DNA from: Endotrypanum monterogeii
Taxonomy: Eukaryota; Euglenozoa; Kinetoplastea; Trypanosomatida; Trypanosomatidae
DNA length: 17,784 nt
Direction of reading: 5' to 3'
NCBI GenBank assembly: GCA_000333855.2
Contig: CM007321.1
Coordinates: 177,536 to 195,319 of the forward strand
The notes under the pieces are model-generated. The model ran no database searches, had not been told where the DNA came from, and was given only the letters and a program-made list of their open reading frames with translations. The stretch's first letter is position 1, and the number at the start of each line of letters is the position of its first letter. This document shows positions 8,082 to 15,816 of this stretch, in pieces. The position numbers were made by a program, and so were the translations under genes.

Positions 8082-9587
8082 ATGACAATGCTTCGTAGAA
8101 CTAGTGTGACGACGGCAGCAGCGCTACCGCGCAACATGACGATGAAGGACCCGCTCTGTCAGCAAGTGCTGAGCCGCTGCACACCTCTTGTCTACTCCTC
8201 TCTGCCGAACGGTTTCCGGGTCGCGACGGAGTACATAAAGGACTGTCCATTCGCAACGATCGGTGTGTGGATCGACGCGGGCAGCCGCTTTGAGGACATG
8301 CACAACAGCGGCGTTGCTCACTTCCTTGAGCACATGAACTTCAAAGGGACAGATCGATACTCGAAAAGCGATGTCGAAGATCTGTTCGAGCACCGCGGCG
8401 CTCACTTCAACGCGTACACCTCGCGCGATCGCACCGCCTACTACGTGAAGGCGTTCACGAAGGATGTGGACAAAATGATCGATGTCGTCTCCGACCTCCT
8501 CCAGCGTGGGCGATACCGCCGTCACGACATTGAGGCGGAGCGGCCGACCATCCTGGCGGAGATGCGGGAGGTGGAGGAGCTGGTCGATGAGGTACTCATG
8601 GACAACGTGCACCAAGCCGCCTACGATCCGACAACAAGCGGACTGCCGCTGACGATCCTCGGTCCCGTGGAGAACATTGCCCAAAAAATAAATAAATCCA
8701 TGATAGAGGAGTATGTGCGGGTGCACTACACCGGGCCGCGGATGTGTCTGGTATCCTCGGGCGGCATCTCACCCGATGAAGCCCACACGCTGGCGGAGAA
8801 ATACTTCAGCGGACTTTCCTCCAAGAATAATCGCCCGCACCTGCGTGGTGTGTACAAGGGTGGTCACACAGTTCTGTGGAACGAAATGATGGCGACGGCG
8901 AACACGGCCGTGGCCTTCGCCATCTGTGGCGCCTCGCACCCGGACAGCTATCCCTTGCAGCTCATCCACAACGTCATTGGCCAATTTCGGGAGGGGCAGT
9001 ACGACCAGTTCAGCTCTCAGCGCCGCAACCCAAATATTCCGTGGGAACGAGTGCCCAACCTCGTCCAACTGCGCCCCTTCTACACGCCATACGAGGAGAC
9101 AGCGCTGCTTGGGTACCACATCACCACAGCGCGCATGTCCGCAAGTGATGACCGCAGCGACAGCAACTTCGCTCGCGACGACGCGCAGACGTTGATGCTC
9201 AACTACGTCCTTGGCTCACTGTACGACCTGTGCTCGACCCGGGTCGAGGACTCGCTGCTCGAGGCCGCCAAGGCAGAGTTCAAGGCATCGGTGATGATGA
9301 TGCGCGATAGTACGACCAACAGTGCGGAAGACATGGGACGACAAATGATTCACTTCGGTCGCCGCGTGCCATTGCAGGAGGTGTTCGAGCGAGTCGACGC
9401 GGTCACACCTGAGTCCCTGCGTGCCGCGGCGGAGAAATATATCAGCGTCGCGCAGCCCACTGTGTCCTGCATCGGCGCCAGCAGCACGCTGCCCAAGTAC
9501 GACACCCTCTCGCTCGTCTCCAATATGGTGCAACCGCAGCTGAACATGTCATCGTTTTCGCAGGATGCGCGTGCGTGTCCGCTGTAA
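8082..9587 (+). CDS. Mitochondrial processing peptidase, beta subunit (M16 zinc metallopeptidase)
   Basis: The catalytic subunit of the matrix peptidase that removes targeting presequences from imported proteins, working with an alpha subunit. From ATG 8082 it has 501 residues; a second ATG at 8088 gives MLRRTSVTTAAALPRN, typical of trypanosomatid mitochondrial presequences, and may be the one used. The inverted zinc motif HFLEH lies at residues 80-84 (His80, His84 ligands, Glu83 catalytic base), and Glu160, 76 residues after His84, aligns with the third ligand. Around it, NAYTSRDRTAYY and the ILGPVENI segment match MPP beta closely. The second, inactive M16 domain follows (about 220-420). 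The length fits the family. Core subunits of the bc1 complex are related, but the complete catalytic motif favours the peptidase. In frame, the open reading extends upstream to 7773 only through repeats and non-ATG codons. Confidence 0.92.
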   Translation: MTMLRRTSVTTAAALPRNMTMKDPLCQQVLSRCTPLVYSSLPNGFRVATEYIKDCPFATIGVWIDAGSRFEDMHNSGVAHFLEHMNFKGTDRYSKSDVEDLFEHRGAHFNAYTSRDRTAYYVKAFTKDVDKMIDVVSDLLQRGRYRRHDIEAERPTILAEMREVEELVDEVLMDNVHQAAYDPTTSGLPLTILGPVENIAQKINKSMIEEYVRVHYTGPRMCLVSSGGISPDEAHTLAEKYFSGLSSKNNRPHLRGVYKGGHTVLWNEMMATANTAVAFAICGASHPDSYPLQLIHNVIGQFREGQYDQFSSQRRNPNIPWERVPNLVQLRPFYTPYEETALLGYHITTARMSASDDRSDSNFARDDAQTLMLNYVLGSLYDLCSTRVEDSLLEAAKAEFKASVMMMRDSTTNSAEDMGRQMIHFGRRVPLQEVFERVDAVTPESLRAAAEKYISVAQPTVSCIGASSTLPKYDTLSLVSNMVQPQLNMSSFSQDARACPL

Positions 9588-9889
9588 GAAATAGCTTATC
9601 AAGATGCGAATAAATAAATGAATCAATATATATACATGTGTGTGTCTGTGTGTGCTCATCATCTCCACGACGCGTTCACCTCGAGACAAACACACATTTT
9701 CGAGCTCAATGTACTGAAGGGAAGGGTGGTAACACAGAGGCGCGGCTGGCGTGGGTCTTTCCTATGGGCATGAGTCCGCCCCTTCCCCCCCCCACCACAC
9801 ACACGCACATGCACACACACCTCCTCGACTCCAACCCTCCGCAGCATTGTCCACGCGGCACCTTGTCTACATTCCTGGTACTACAAAGC

Positions 9890-9921
<32 letters not shown>

Positions 9922-9928
9922 CGATGCC

Positions 9929-9973
9929 TACTCTCCTCTCCTCCCCCTCCCCCTCCCCCCCCCTCCTTCACAG
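9929..9973 (+). promoter_or_regulatory. Candidate polypyrimidine tract and trans-splice acceptor for the ORC2-like gene
   Basis: An almost pure CT run (about 9929-9968) is followed by CACAG, with AG at 9972-9973. This is the strongest pyrimidine tract and acceptor in the spacer. It would give a leader of about 230 nt containing one upstream ATG at 10140. The AG at 10089-10090 after the TG tract is an alternative. Confidence 0.5.
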
Positions 9974-10139
9974 TCTTTCTCGGGGTCTCCACACCCACGC
10001 CTGGTTGTGATCAACGCGGCAACACACGGTCCCCTCAAAGGGGAGGGAAAAAAAAAGTGTGTCTGTGTGTGTGTGTGTGTGTGTGTGTAGGGTATTTAGG
10101 CTTCAACAAAGAGAGCCACGTATATATCTATATATATAT

Positions 10140-10163
10140 ATGTCAAACAGGGGGATACACTAA
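10140..10163 (+). other. Upstream ORF of seven residues
   Basis: ATG at 10140 opens a 7-residue ORF (MSNRGIH) closed by TAA at 10161-10163, 40 nt before the ATG at 10204 and in a different frame. It is part of the mRNA only if the spliced leader joins upstream, for example at 9972-9973 or 10089-10090. It could reduce or tune translation of the ORC2-like protein. The start lies at the end of a TA repeat, so its presence may vary between strains. Confidence 0.3.
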
Positions 10164-10203
10164 GGGACCCAACCACCATCCGCCATCTGTGTTTTGAAGC
10201 CGG

Positions 10204-13200
10204 ATGAGCAACGCGCATGGTGAAACAAATAAGCGAGAAGAGGGATCCACAGCGTGTGTGGATCCGGACGAAGTGCGCAACGGCGATGTTGAAGCGGGGG
10301 AGAACGGGGGCAATTGTGATGTAGCAAATATTGCCCCCCTGCCCGAGACCCACGCGTTGCAGTCCTTCACCCTCACCTCTCCCCTCTTGCGGTCGACCCC
10401 GCCTCCGACCGCGGAGGGTGGTGAGGCCGCCGCCTCGACGACCCAAACAGAGAAACCCGAGGAGGTGAGGGATGGATGTGACCTTGACGTACTCGTGGCA
10501 CCACCACACCACCGCGAGCAGCAGCCACGAACACAGTATGGTGAGGAGGCGGCAGTCCGCAGTCTTGCCTCCCATCCCTCGGCCGCTGTCGGCGCGGTAT
10601 GCGACGCAGAGATACCGTCGTCTGTGGTGCTTAATGAATCACTGTCACCGCAAGAAGCAGCCTCTACATTGCCGTTGCTGGTACAGATGACAGACCTGCG
10701 CACGGAGCGGACAACATCGTCGACATTGACCTCGGTGAAGCAGCTCACGGCTGCTGTGCCGCCCTCTGCGGGGACACACTTGCCTCCACCGCAAGTAGTT
10801 ACCCACGCAGCAGACGGCGCCCCTGTCGAGCCGCGCTGCAGAGCTGTCGCTTGTGCCGCTTTTAAAGCCACATCCACTGCATCGCCATCATCATCGTCGC
10901 CGTCGCCGCGGGCGTGGGTGTCCTGCGCGCACAGTGATCTACCAGCGCGGTACCGCGATACCCCAGGCCTGTACTGCACCTACTGCTCCTATACGGTTTG
11001 TACCGACTGCCTTCCCCAAAAAGGCTTCCAGGTACAGTTGCGTGCCACGAAAATCGACGCGCCGCCCCCTGCCGCCTCCCCCTCCCTCCCTCCATCATCA
11101 TCATCATTATTATTAGTTGCATCCCCGTCAACCGCAGCGGGGAAAATGGACTGGCTGGATGCTGTCATCGCCTCCCCTGCGACCGACGTGCACAGCGGCA
11201 AAATCCTCGACAGCAACCATGCAACCGATGCCGCTGCCGCCGCCCTCTGCGCAAGCGACGCCACCGCCGTCGCGTCCTCCTCTGCCTCACCACTACCACA
11301 GTCGAAGACAGCGCCCCTCCGTTGTCATCTCTGCCGCCATGGCGTCCTCGTGCGTGGGGAAGCACTCTTGCACGAGTGGTGCTGCGAAGGACCGGCCCCC
11401 GCGGCGCGGCTGCACAGCGGTGGCGAAAATTTTATTTATGAAACAAGTAATCTTCAGAAGTATCATCATATGCGTGCGCAACGAGAAGCACGGATGCAGT
11501 CCACGGAGCCGCTTATCGCGCAGGTGCTCGACATCCAAGCACCCGATCTGGAGGCGCACGTCTCCAACGGCAGGGCCAAGGACTTGTCGGCACCATGTGT
11601 CACACAAAACCCTCTTGAGGAGGACCCTCATGGTCCCAGAGGGGCACCACGCACGGTGAGCGACAAGAAGAAGGGCACTCCTGGACGAGACCCGCTGCCC
11701 TACGCGTCGCCGATGCATGGGCAGCGGGCGATGCGGTCAAACACGGGCACCGCAACAGTCACAGCGGCGTGCTCACGCAACGACGCGGCGCCATCCCCTT
11801 TGGCGTGTTGCGAAGAAGGCGGTAGCTTCACCTTCTCAGTGTGGAACCCGCGGACAGAGGTGCAACTCGTGTGGTGTGCCGTCAATCGCGAGGCTCGTGA
11901 AGATGCACCTACCCGCCATGTCCCCTACCAGCACAGCAGCGCGGAGCATCGTGGCGGGGCGGTTCTACCGTCCTCGGCCTCTGTCACGCCGCTCTTCACA
12001 TGGTGCTGCCCGCCCTCCTTGCCGGGACTTCCTGCGCGACCGTTCCGCGTTGTCGTGCCGTATGGTCTGTACGCCTTCGCGAAGGTCCATGCGCTAGTCC
12101 TGTACATGGCGAAGAATATGTTCGACAAGGCCTGCACCCAACTCGCGGCATCCACTGTTGCTGACAGCGATGGCGCCAAGAATGTGCGGCTGTCGTCAGT
12201 GAAAATTCTGCCGGCCTCCACGCTGCGTGCGTTGCTCACAGTGAAGGTGTTGCACCACGTCGCCACCACACCAGTGCCGCTGCGCCTGGGGCGGGGACTG
12301 CTGCCCGCGATTGCAGCGCCCCGAACGCAACATAACCGCCCAGATGAGCGACGTCCGATGCAGCCGCAGTCTTCGCCAAAAGGTGCAGACGGCGCCACAC
12401 CAGGATTGGGGTCGCACAAACGACCTCGGGAAGGCGCTGAAAGCAGCGACGGTGGTCGCTCGACTGCTGCGCCAGAGACAGGGACCTCGGCTCTGTCGCA
12501 GGCCCCTCATCTTCAGTGGCCACGTGGTCTAGCCTCGACGGAGCTGGCGCTTTGCGTGGATCACCTGTTGCAGGGCCGCTCCATCGCGGTGTACGGTATC
12601 GGCTCGAAGCACTTTTTTCTGCACCACGTGGCGCAGAGCGCAGAGCTCAAGCACCTGCAGGTCGTCACGGTGGACGCCAGCCTCGGCCGTGGCCGGGGAG
12701 GTGACGGCAGCGGTGGTGCCACTACATCGACGACAGGAGATCCACAGGGTCCTGGCCCGCGCGGGCGGCGCCTGGGGGGCATCCGCGCCGCGGGCGGTGC
12801 GGCGGGCTCCCTCCCGATTGAGCGCCAACTCGTGAATATCGGGATCACGCTCACGAAGCGCGTGAGGCTCACCGCACTCAAGGCGGAGGTACCACTCAAA
12901 GGCGACAAGACCACAGCAGCGCGCCGCCCCGGACGTCAACAGGAGATGCACGGGCCTCATCAGCAGAAGTCAGGCTCTGCCGATGAAGAAGTGGCTTCGC
13001 TGCCTCTGGAGCGTGCCGCACTCCTCGGGGAGGCGAACCGCTCACCGGCCATGGCGCGTGACGTCACACTCGCCATGCTGCGACCTCAGGCAACGTCACG
13101 GACAGCGAGGATGCTGGTGGATGTGGTCGACGTCGATGAGAGCTCCAGCGAGTCAGCTGCTACCCACAGCCGTCGCGAGGCATCGGAGGACATGCTGAAC

Positions 13201-14574
13201 GCCCGGGGCATGCTGCCTTGCGGCGAGGGGCTCGTCCCGTCGGCGACCCCCGCGCCGAAAGGGATGAGCACGCCGAACAAGTCGGTGTGGAAGTCGCAGC
13301 AGCACCAACGTGAGCATCCTTCACCGCTAGCGCTGATGTGCACGCCGTCCTCGCAGCGCGGCACGCGGCTCAGCAGTGCGCCTCCCTCGTCATCGCCCGC
13401 GACGAACCCAGTGCCGTTGCTGTCGCCCGTTCCAGCTTTTTTTGAAGTTCTGCAGCAAACGGTGAAGGGCTCCCTGGTGGGGGACAGTGTTGCTGGCGCT
13501 GACGGCAAGGAGGGAGAGGGCAACGACACGCCTCCTCCTTGCGTGTGTGAGGAGCTGCTCGAGTACGCGGGCGGACCCCACTTGCCAAAGCTGCCCCCTC
13601 TCCCTTTCAGCACCCCCACGCAGCGGGGCGACACAGCGCTGGAAATAACGTGCAGTGCGCCACGGATGCGCTTCGCCGACGAGGCTGTTCGGCAGCTGGC
13701 ACTCAAGTCGGTGCGGCGCCAGCAGACGAGCCGCAGGTGTGTTCAGTGGGTATCTCTACCCTCCACAACCGCCTCGGCTGTACTGGCTGAGCAGATGCCG
13801 AACCCGGCGACAACGAGTCTGCCCCCTCGCCTGCACTTGTTGGAGGCCCACATGCTTCGTCCGGGATGGTCACCACCGCTGCTGCTCGTTCTGCACAACG
13901 TGGACTTGTTGGACACGGAGGAAGCGACCTTGCTCGTGCAACTTTGTGCCGCGTTCGCCTATCCGCATCCGCACCTGCAGCTGCTGGTGTCCTTCGACGA
14001 CCCACGATGGCCGCTAACGCCGCTGGCCGGCGCGCTCGAGCGGATGGGACTGTGCGCTGTGCAGCTACGCAGCCTCCTGCTGCCGCGTGTTCATGAAATG
14101 GCGTCCGTGAGCAGCATGCGCCTTCTCTCAGACTCGGAGGCTGCGGCTTCAGGTGGCGCCGGATCCCTGGGGCTGAAGGCGATGAGGTATGGCGCCTCGG
14201 CAACTTCGGGTGCCAGCGGCACGCATCTGCTGCACGACACGATGTGCCGTGTTCTCTTCAGCCTTCCACAGGCCTTCAGCGGCCTTCTGCGCATCCTCGT
14301 GGATGTACAGGAAGAGGTCGGCGAGGGTCACAAAATCTCCCTCTTCCTCGCCAAGGACAGGTTTGAGCAGCACGGTGTGATGGTGTCCCAAGGACGACTG
14401 AAGGCTCTGCTGCAAGAACTGACCTCGAACCGAATCGTACAGTACGATGCGGCCGAGCACGCACTCATAGTGATGCAACCCCGAAAGCTGCGCACAGTCC
14501 TCGACGAGGTCACGGCGCAGCGGGATGCGGCGGCGGCCTCTCCTCCTCCGGCAAACCCACCACCCTCACACTAG
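10204..14574 (+). CDS. ORC2-like protein with N-terminal Cys/His clusters, possible origin recognition complex subunit
   Basis: The 1456-residue protein starts at ATG 10204. Residues 797-802 (YGIGSK) after a helical LCVDHLLQGRSIAV segment match the degenerate P-loop position of ORC2 (YGLGSK in human). Residues 1226-1237 (LLLVLHNVDLLD) match the second conserved strand, and 1350-1436 match the C-terminal winged helix (RLKALLQELTSNRIVQ). ORC2 is a nuclear, non-ATPase-active subunit of the replication initiator. About 420 mostly low-complexity residues separate the first two blocks, against roughly 120 in human ORC2, which is only 577 residues in all. The N-terminal half adds Cys/His clusters: C241, H243, C258-x2-C261, C266-x2-C269, then C374-x2-C377, H379, H390 and C393-C394. 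An unrecognised folded-looking region spans about 598-703. KRPR at 739-742 could be a nuclear signal. The ORC2 match is by eye and remote; Zn binding is inference. Confidence 0.68.
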   Translation: MSNAHGETNKREEGSTACVDPDEVRNGDVEAGENGGNCDVANIAPLPETHALQSFTLTSPLLRSTPPPTAEGGEAAASTTQTEKPEEVRDGCDLDVLVAPPHHREQQPRTQYGEEAAVRSLASHPSAAVGAVCDAEIPSSVVLNESLSPQEAASTLPLLVQMTDLRTERTTSSTLTSVKQLTAAVPPSAGTHLPPPQVVTHAADGAPVEPRCRAVACAAFKATSTASPSSSSPSPRAWVSCAHSDLPARYRDTPGLYCTYCSYTVCTDCLPQKGFQVQLRATKIDAPPPAASPSLPPSSSSLLLVASPSTAAGKMDWLDAVIASPATDVHSGKILDSNHATDAAAAALCASDATAVASSSASPLPQSKTAPLRCHLCRHGVLVRGEALLHEWCCEGPAPAARLHSGGENFIYETSNLQKYHHMRAQREARMQSTEPLIAQVLDIQAPDLEAHVSNGRAKDLSAPCVTQNPLEEDPHGPRGAPRTVSDKKKGTPGRDPLPYASPMHGQRAMRSNTGTATVTAACSRNDAAPSPLACCEEGGSFTFSVWNPRTEVQLVWCAVNREAREDAPTRHVPYQHSSAEHRGGAVLPSSASVTPLFTWCCPPSLPGLPARPFRVVVPYGLYAFAKVHALVLYMAKNMFDKACTQLAASTVADSDGAKNVRLSSVKILPASTLRALLTVKVLHHVATTPVPLRLGRGLLPAIAAPRTQHNRPDERRPMQPQSSPKGADGATPGLGSHKRPREGAESSDGGRSTAAPETGTSALSQAPHLQWPRGLASTELALCVDHLLQGRSIAVYGIGSKHFFLHHVAQSAELKHLQVVTVDASLGRGRGGDGSGGATTSTTGDPQGPGPRGRRLGGIRAAGGAAGSLPIERQLVNIGITLTKRVRLTALKAEVPLKGDKTTAARRPGRQQEMHGPHQQKSGSADEEVASLPLERAALLGEANRSPAMARDVTLAMLRPQATSRTARMLVDVVDVDESSSESAATHSRREASEDMLNARGMLPCGEGLVPSATPAPKGMSTPNKSVWKSQQHQREHPSPLALMCTPSSQRGTRLSSAPPSSSPATNPVPLLSPVPAFFEVLQQTVKGSLVGDSVAGADGKEGEGNDTPPPCVCEELLEYAGGPHLPKLPPLPFSTPTQRGDTALEITCSAPRMRFADEAVRQLALKSVRRQQTSRRCVQWVSLPSTTASAVLAEQMPNPATTSLPPRLHLLEAHMLRPGWSPPLLLVLHNVDLLDTEEATLLVQLCAAFAYPHPHLQLLVSFDDPRWPLTPLAGALERMGLCAVQLRSLLLPRVHEMASVSSMRLLSDSEAAASGGAGSLGLKAMRYGASATSGASGTHLLHDTMCRVLFSLPQAFSGLLRILVDVQEEVGEGHKISLFLAKDRFEQHGVMVSQGRLKALLQELTSNRIVQYDAAEHALIVMQPRKLRTVLDEVTAQRDAAAASPPPANPPPSH

Positions 14575-14766
14575 CCACTCATGTTGAACACCTCAGTAGT
14601 AGTAGTAGTAGTCGGGGGTGGTGCTGATGAGTTTGGAGGGGGGAGGGAGGAGGAGGCACTAGGGACGGCACCCACACACACACACAATACAGAACGAATC
14701 ACGCAATGATTAAGAAAAAAAAAAAAGACCTCCGGACACAGCCGTTTGTTGCGATTGCACCTACCT

Positions 14767-14847
14767 CCCCCTCCCACATATATATATATATATATATATA
14801 TAGTATATATATGTATATGTATATATGTATGTATATGTGGGAGGGGG
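14767..14847. repeat. Long inverted repeat in the 3' UTR of the ORC2-like gene
   Basis: Perfect 16-base arms at 14767-14782 and 14832-14847 (CCCCCTCCCACATATA and its reverse complement) enclose about 49 bases of TA-rich sequence that can continue the pairing. The whole could fold into a hairpin of about 81 nt in the transcript, or a cruciform in DNA. The outer half of each arm is not simple repeat, so the symmetry is not just a property of TA tracts. Confidence 0.75.
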
Positions 14848-15494
14848 GCGCACATTTCTTTTCCCCATTCAGCGAAACCAGGGTAGGTAAAAAAGCGTTG
14901 CCGGAGGGTGATAATAGAAATGATGACGGACACAGGTAGACAAAAAAAAAAGGGGGGAAGTTCAAGTCGCGGAAGGAGAGGAAGGAGGGGGGGGGTGTCA
15001 GGTGGCCCACCTCTGCTGTGGTATATTCCCATTCTTCGTTTCCCCCCCCCTCCCTCCCTCCCTCCCTCACACACACACACACACACGTAGGCATCACTCC
15101 ACTCCACCGACTCGCTCACGAAGCAAAATCAAATTGGATTTGAAGGAGAAGAAAGAAAATCGTTGATGAAGGTCTCATTGCGGTGTATACATCGCACCTG
15201 GCGTCGCCCGTTGTCTGGTCACGTTTGTGGTGCTCCTCACCTACACACCCTTATCCCTCCCAGTCACCACCGCTGCATCAATGATCATCATCGCTGTGAC
15301 CTCCCTCCCTCCCTACCACCACCACCACCACCCAGGAAAGCCCCCGCCTACAACAGCAGCACGGATATTGATCCTGTGAACGGAAAGGTTCATGAACAGC
15401 GGCTACCCTTAGCATACATACATACATATATTTATATATATATATATATATATATATTTATAAATATATATATATTTATATCTTTCTCAAAAAG

Positions 15495-15498
<4 letters not shown>

Positions 15499-15530
<32 letters not shown>

Positions 15531-15593
15531 TCACACAGACACCCACACACGGTAGTTCCGCTTGTTGTTGTTGTTTGTGTGTGTGTGTGTGTG
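15499..15593. repeat. Opposed (AC)14 and (TG)9 tracts
   Basis: An AC tract at 15499-15526 and a TG tract at 15576-15593 are reverse complements of each other, separated by about 49 nt of unique and GTT-repeat sequence. In RNA they could pair for up to 18 bp, just upstream of the candidate splice acceptor for the last gene. Confidence 0.6.
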
Positions 15594-15720
15594 TTTTCGC
15601 CATTTGAAAAAAAAGGGAAGTGGGGGTGTTTTTTTGACCGTCGTGTGACTGAAGTTGTCGACGTTGTTCTTTTTGTGGATACAAACTTTGTGGTCCCCGA
15701 CGCTGCGCGCTGTACAACTC

Positions 15721-15732
15721 ACGCCCTTTCAG
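15721..15732 (+). promoter_or_regulatory. Candidate trans-splice acceptor for the last gene
   Basis: ACGCCCTTTCAG ends with AG at 15731-15732, after a mixed upstream region with T-rich segments. There is no ATG from there to 15817, giving a leader of about 84 nt. An alternative AG at 15793-15794 lies inside a 5-bp stem (CCCGC 15786-15790, GCGGG 15794-15798) and would leave a leader of 22 nt. Confidence 0.35.
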
Positions 15733-15816
15733 AGACCTCTCCTCACACACACACACACACACACACATACATACATTACCACACACCCGCATAGCGGGAG
15801 ACTGCAAGGCAGCACC

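Larger units (their letters stand above)
9588..10203. other. Spacer: 3' UTR of the MPP beta gene and 5' UTR of the ORC2-like gene
   Basis: It contains TG tracts at about 9637-9655, a C/CA-rich stretch at 9784-9820, a compound (AT)10 and GT tract at 9891-9921, a CT/CCCCT run at 9929-9967, a long TG tract at 10057-10088 and a TA tract at 10122-10141. A 6-bp stem with a 3-nt loop (TCCCCT, CAA, AGGGGA) lies at 10030-10044. A 51-codon ATG ORF at 9618-9773 starts in repeats and is not convincing. Confidence 0.6.
14575..15816. other. Spacer: 3' UTR of the ORC2-like gene and 5' UTR of the last gene
   Basis: No convincing gene. The stretch holds TAG/GTA repeats at 14597-14611, a G-rich strand at 14630-14656, a long inverted repeat at 14767-14847, an A run at 14942-14951, CCCT repeats and a CA tract at about 15043-15086, CCACCA repeats near 15317-15332, CATA repeats and long TA tracts at 15415-15480, (AC)14 at 15499-15526, (TG)9 at 15576-15593 and a CA tract at about 15745-15770. 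The unique part 15100-15415 has an ATG ORF from 15166 with a basic N terminus, but it runs into the TA and CA repeats and is probably not coding. Confidence 0.6.

Noticed and set aside
9618..9773. 51-codon ATG ORF after the MPP beta gene
   Set aside because: It begins in TA/TG repeats, has no splice-acceptor-like site before it, and shows no recognisable feature.
10143..10979. Long minus-strand open frame of 278 codons
   Set aside because: It lies antisense to the ORC2-like gene's GC-rich 5' part; all other genes are on the + strand, and its predicted product has no recognisable domain.
15166..15555. Plus-strand ORF with a basic, presequence-like N terminus
   Set aside because: After about 80 residues it becomes translated TA and CA repeats to the stop; no motif supports a real protein.
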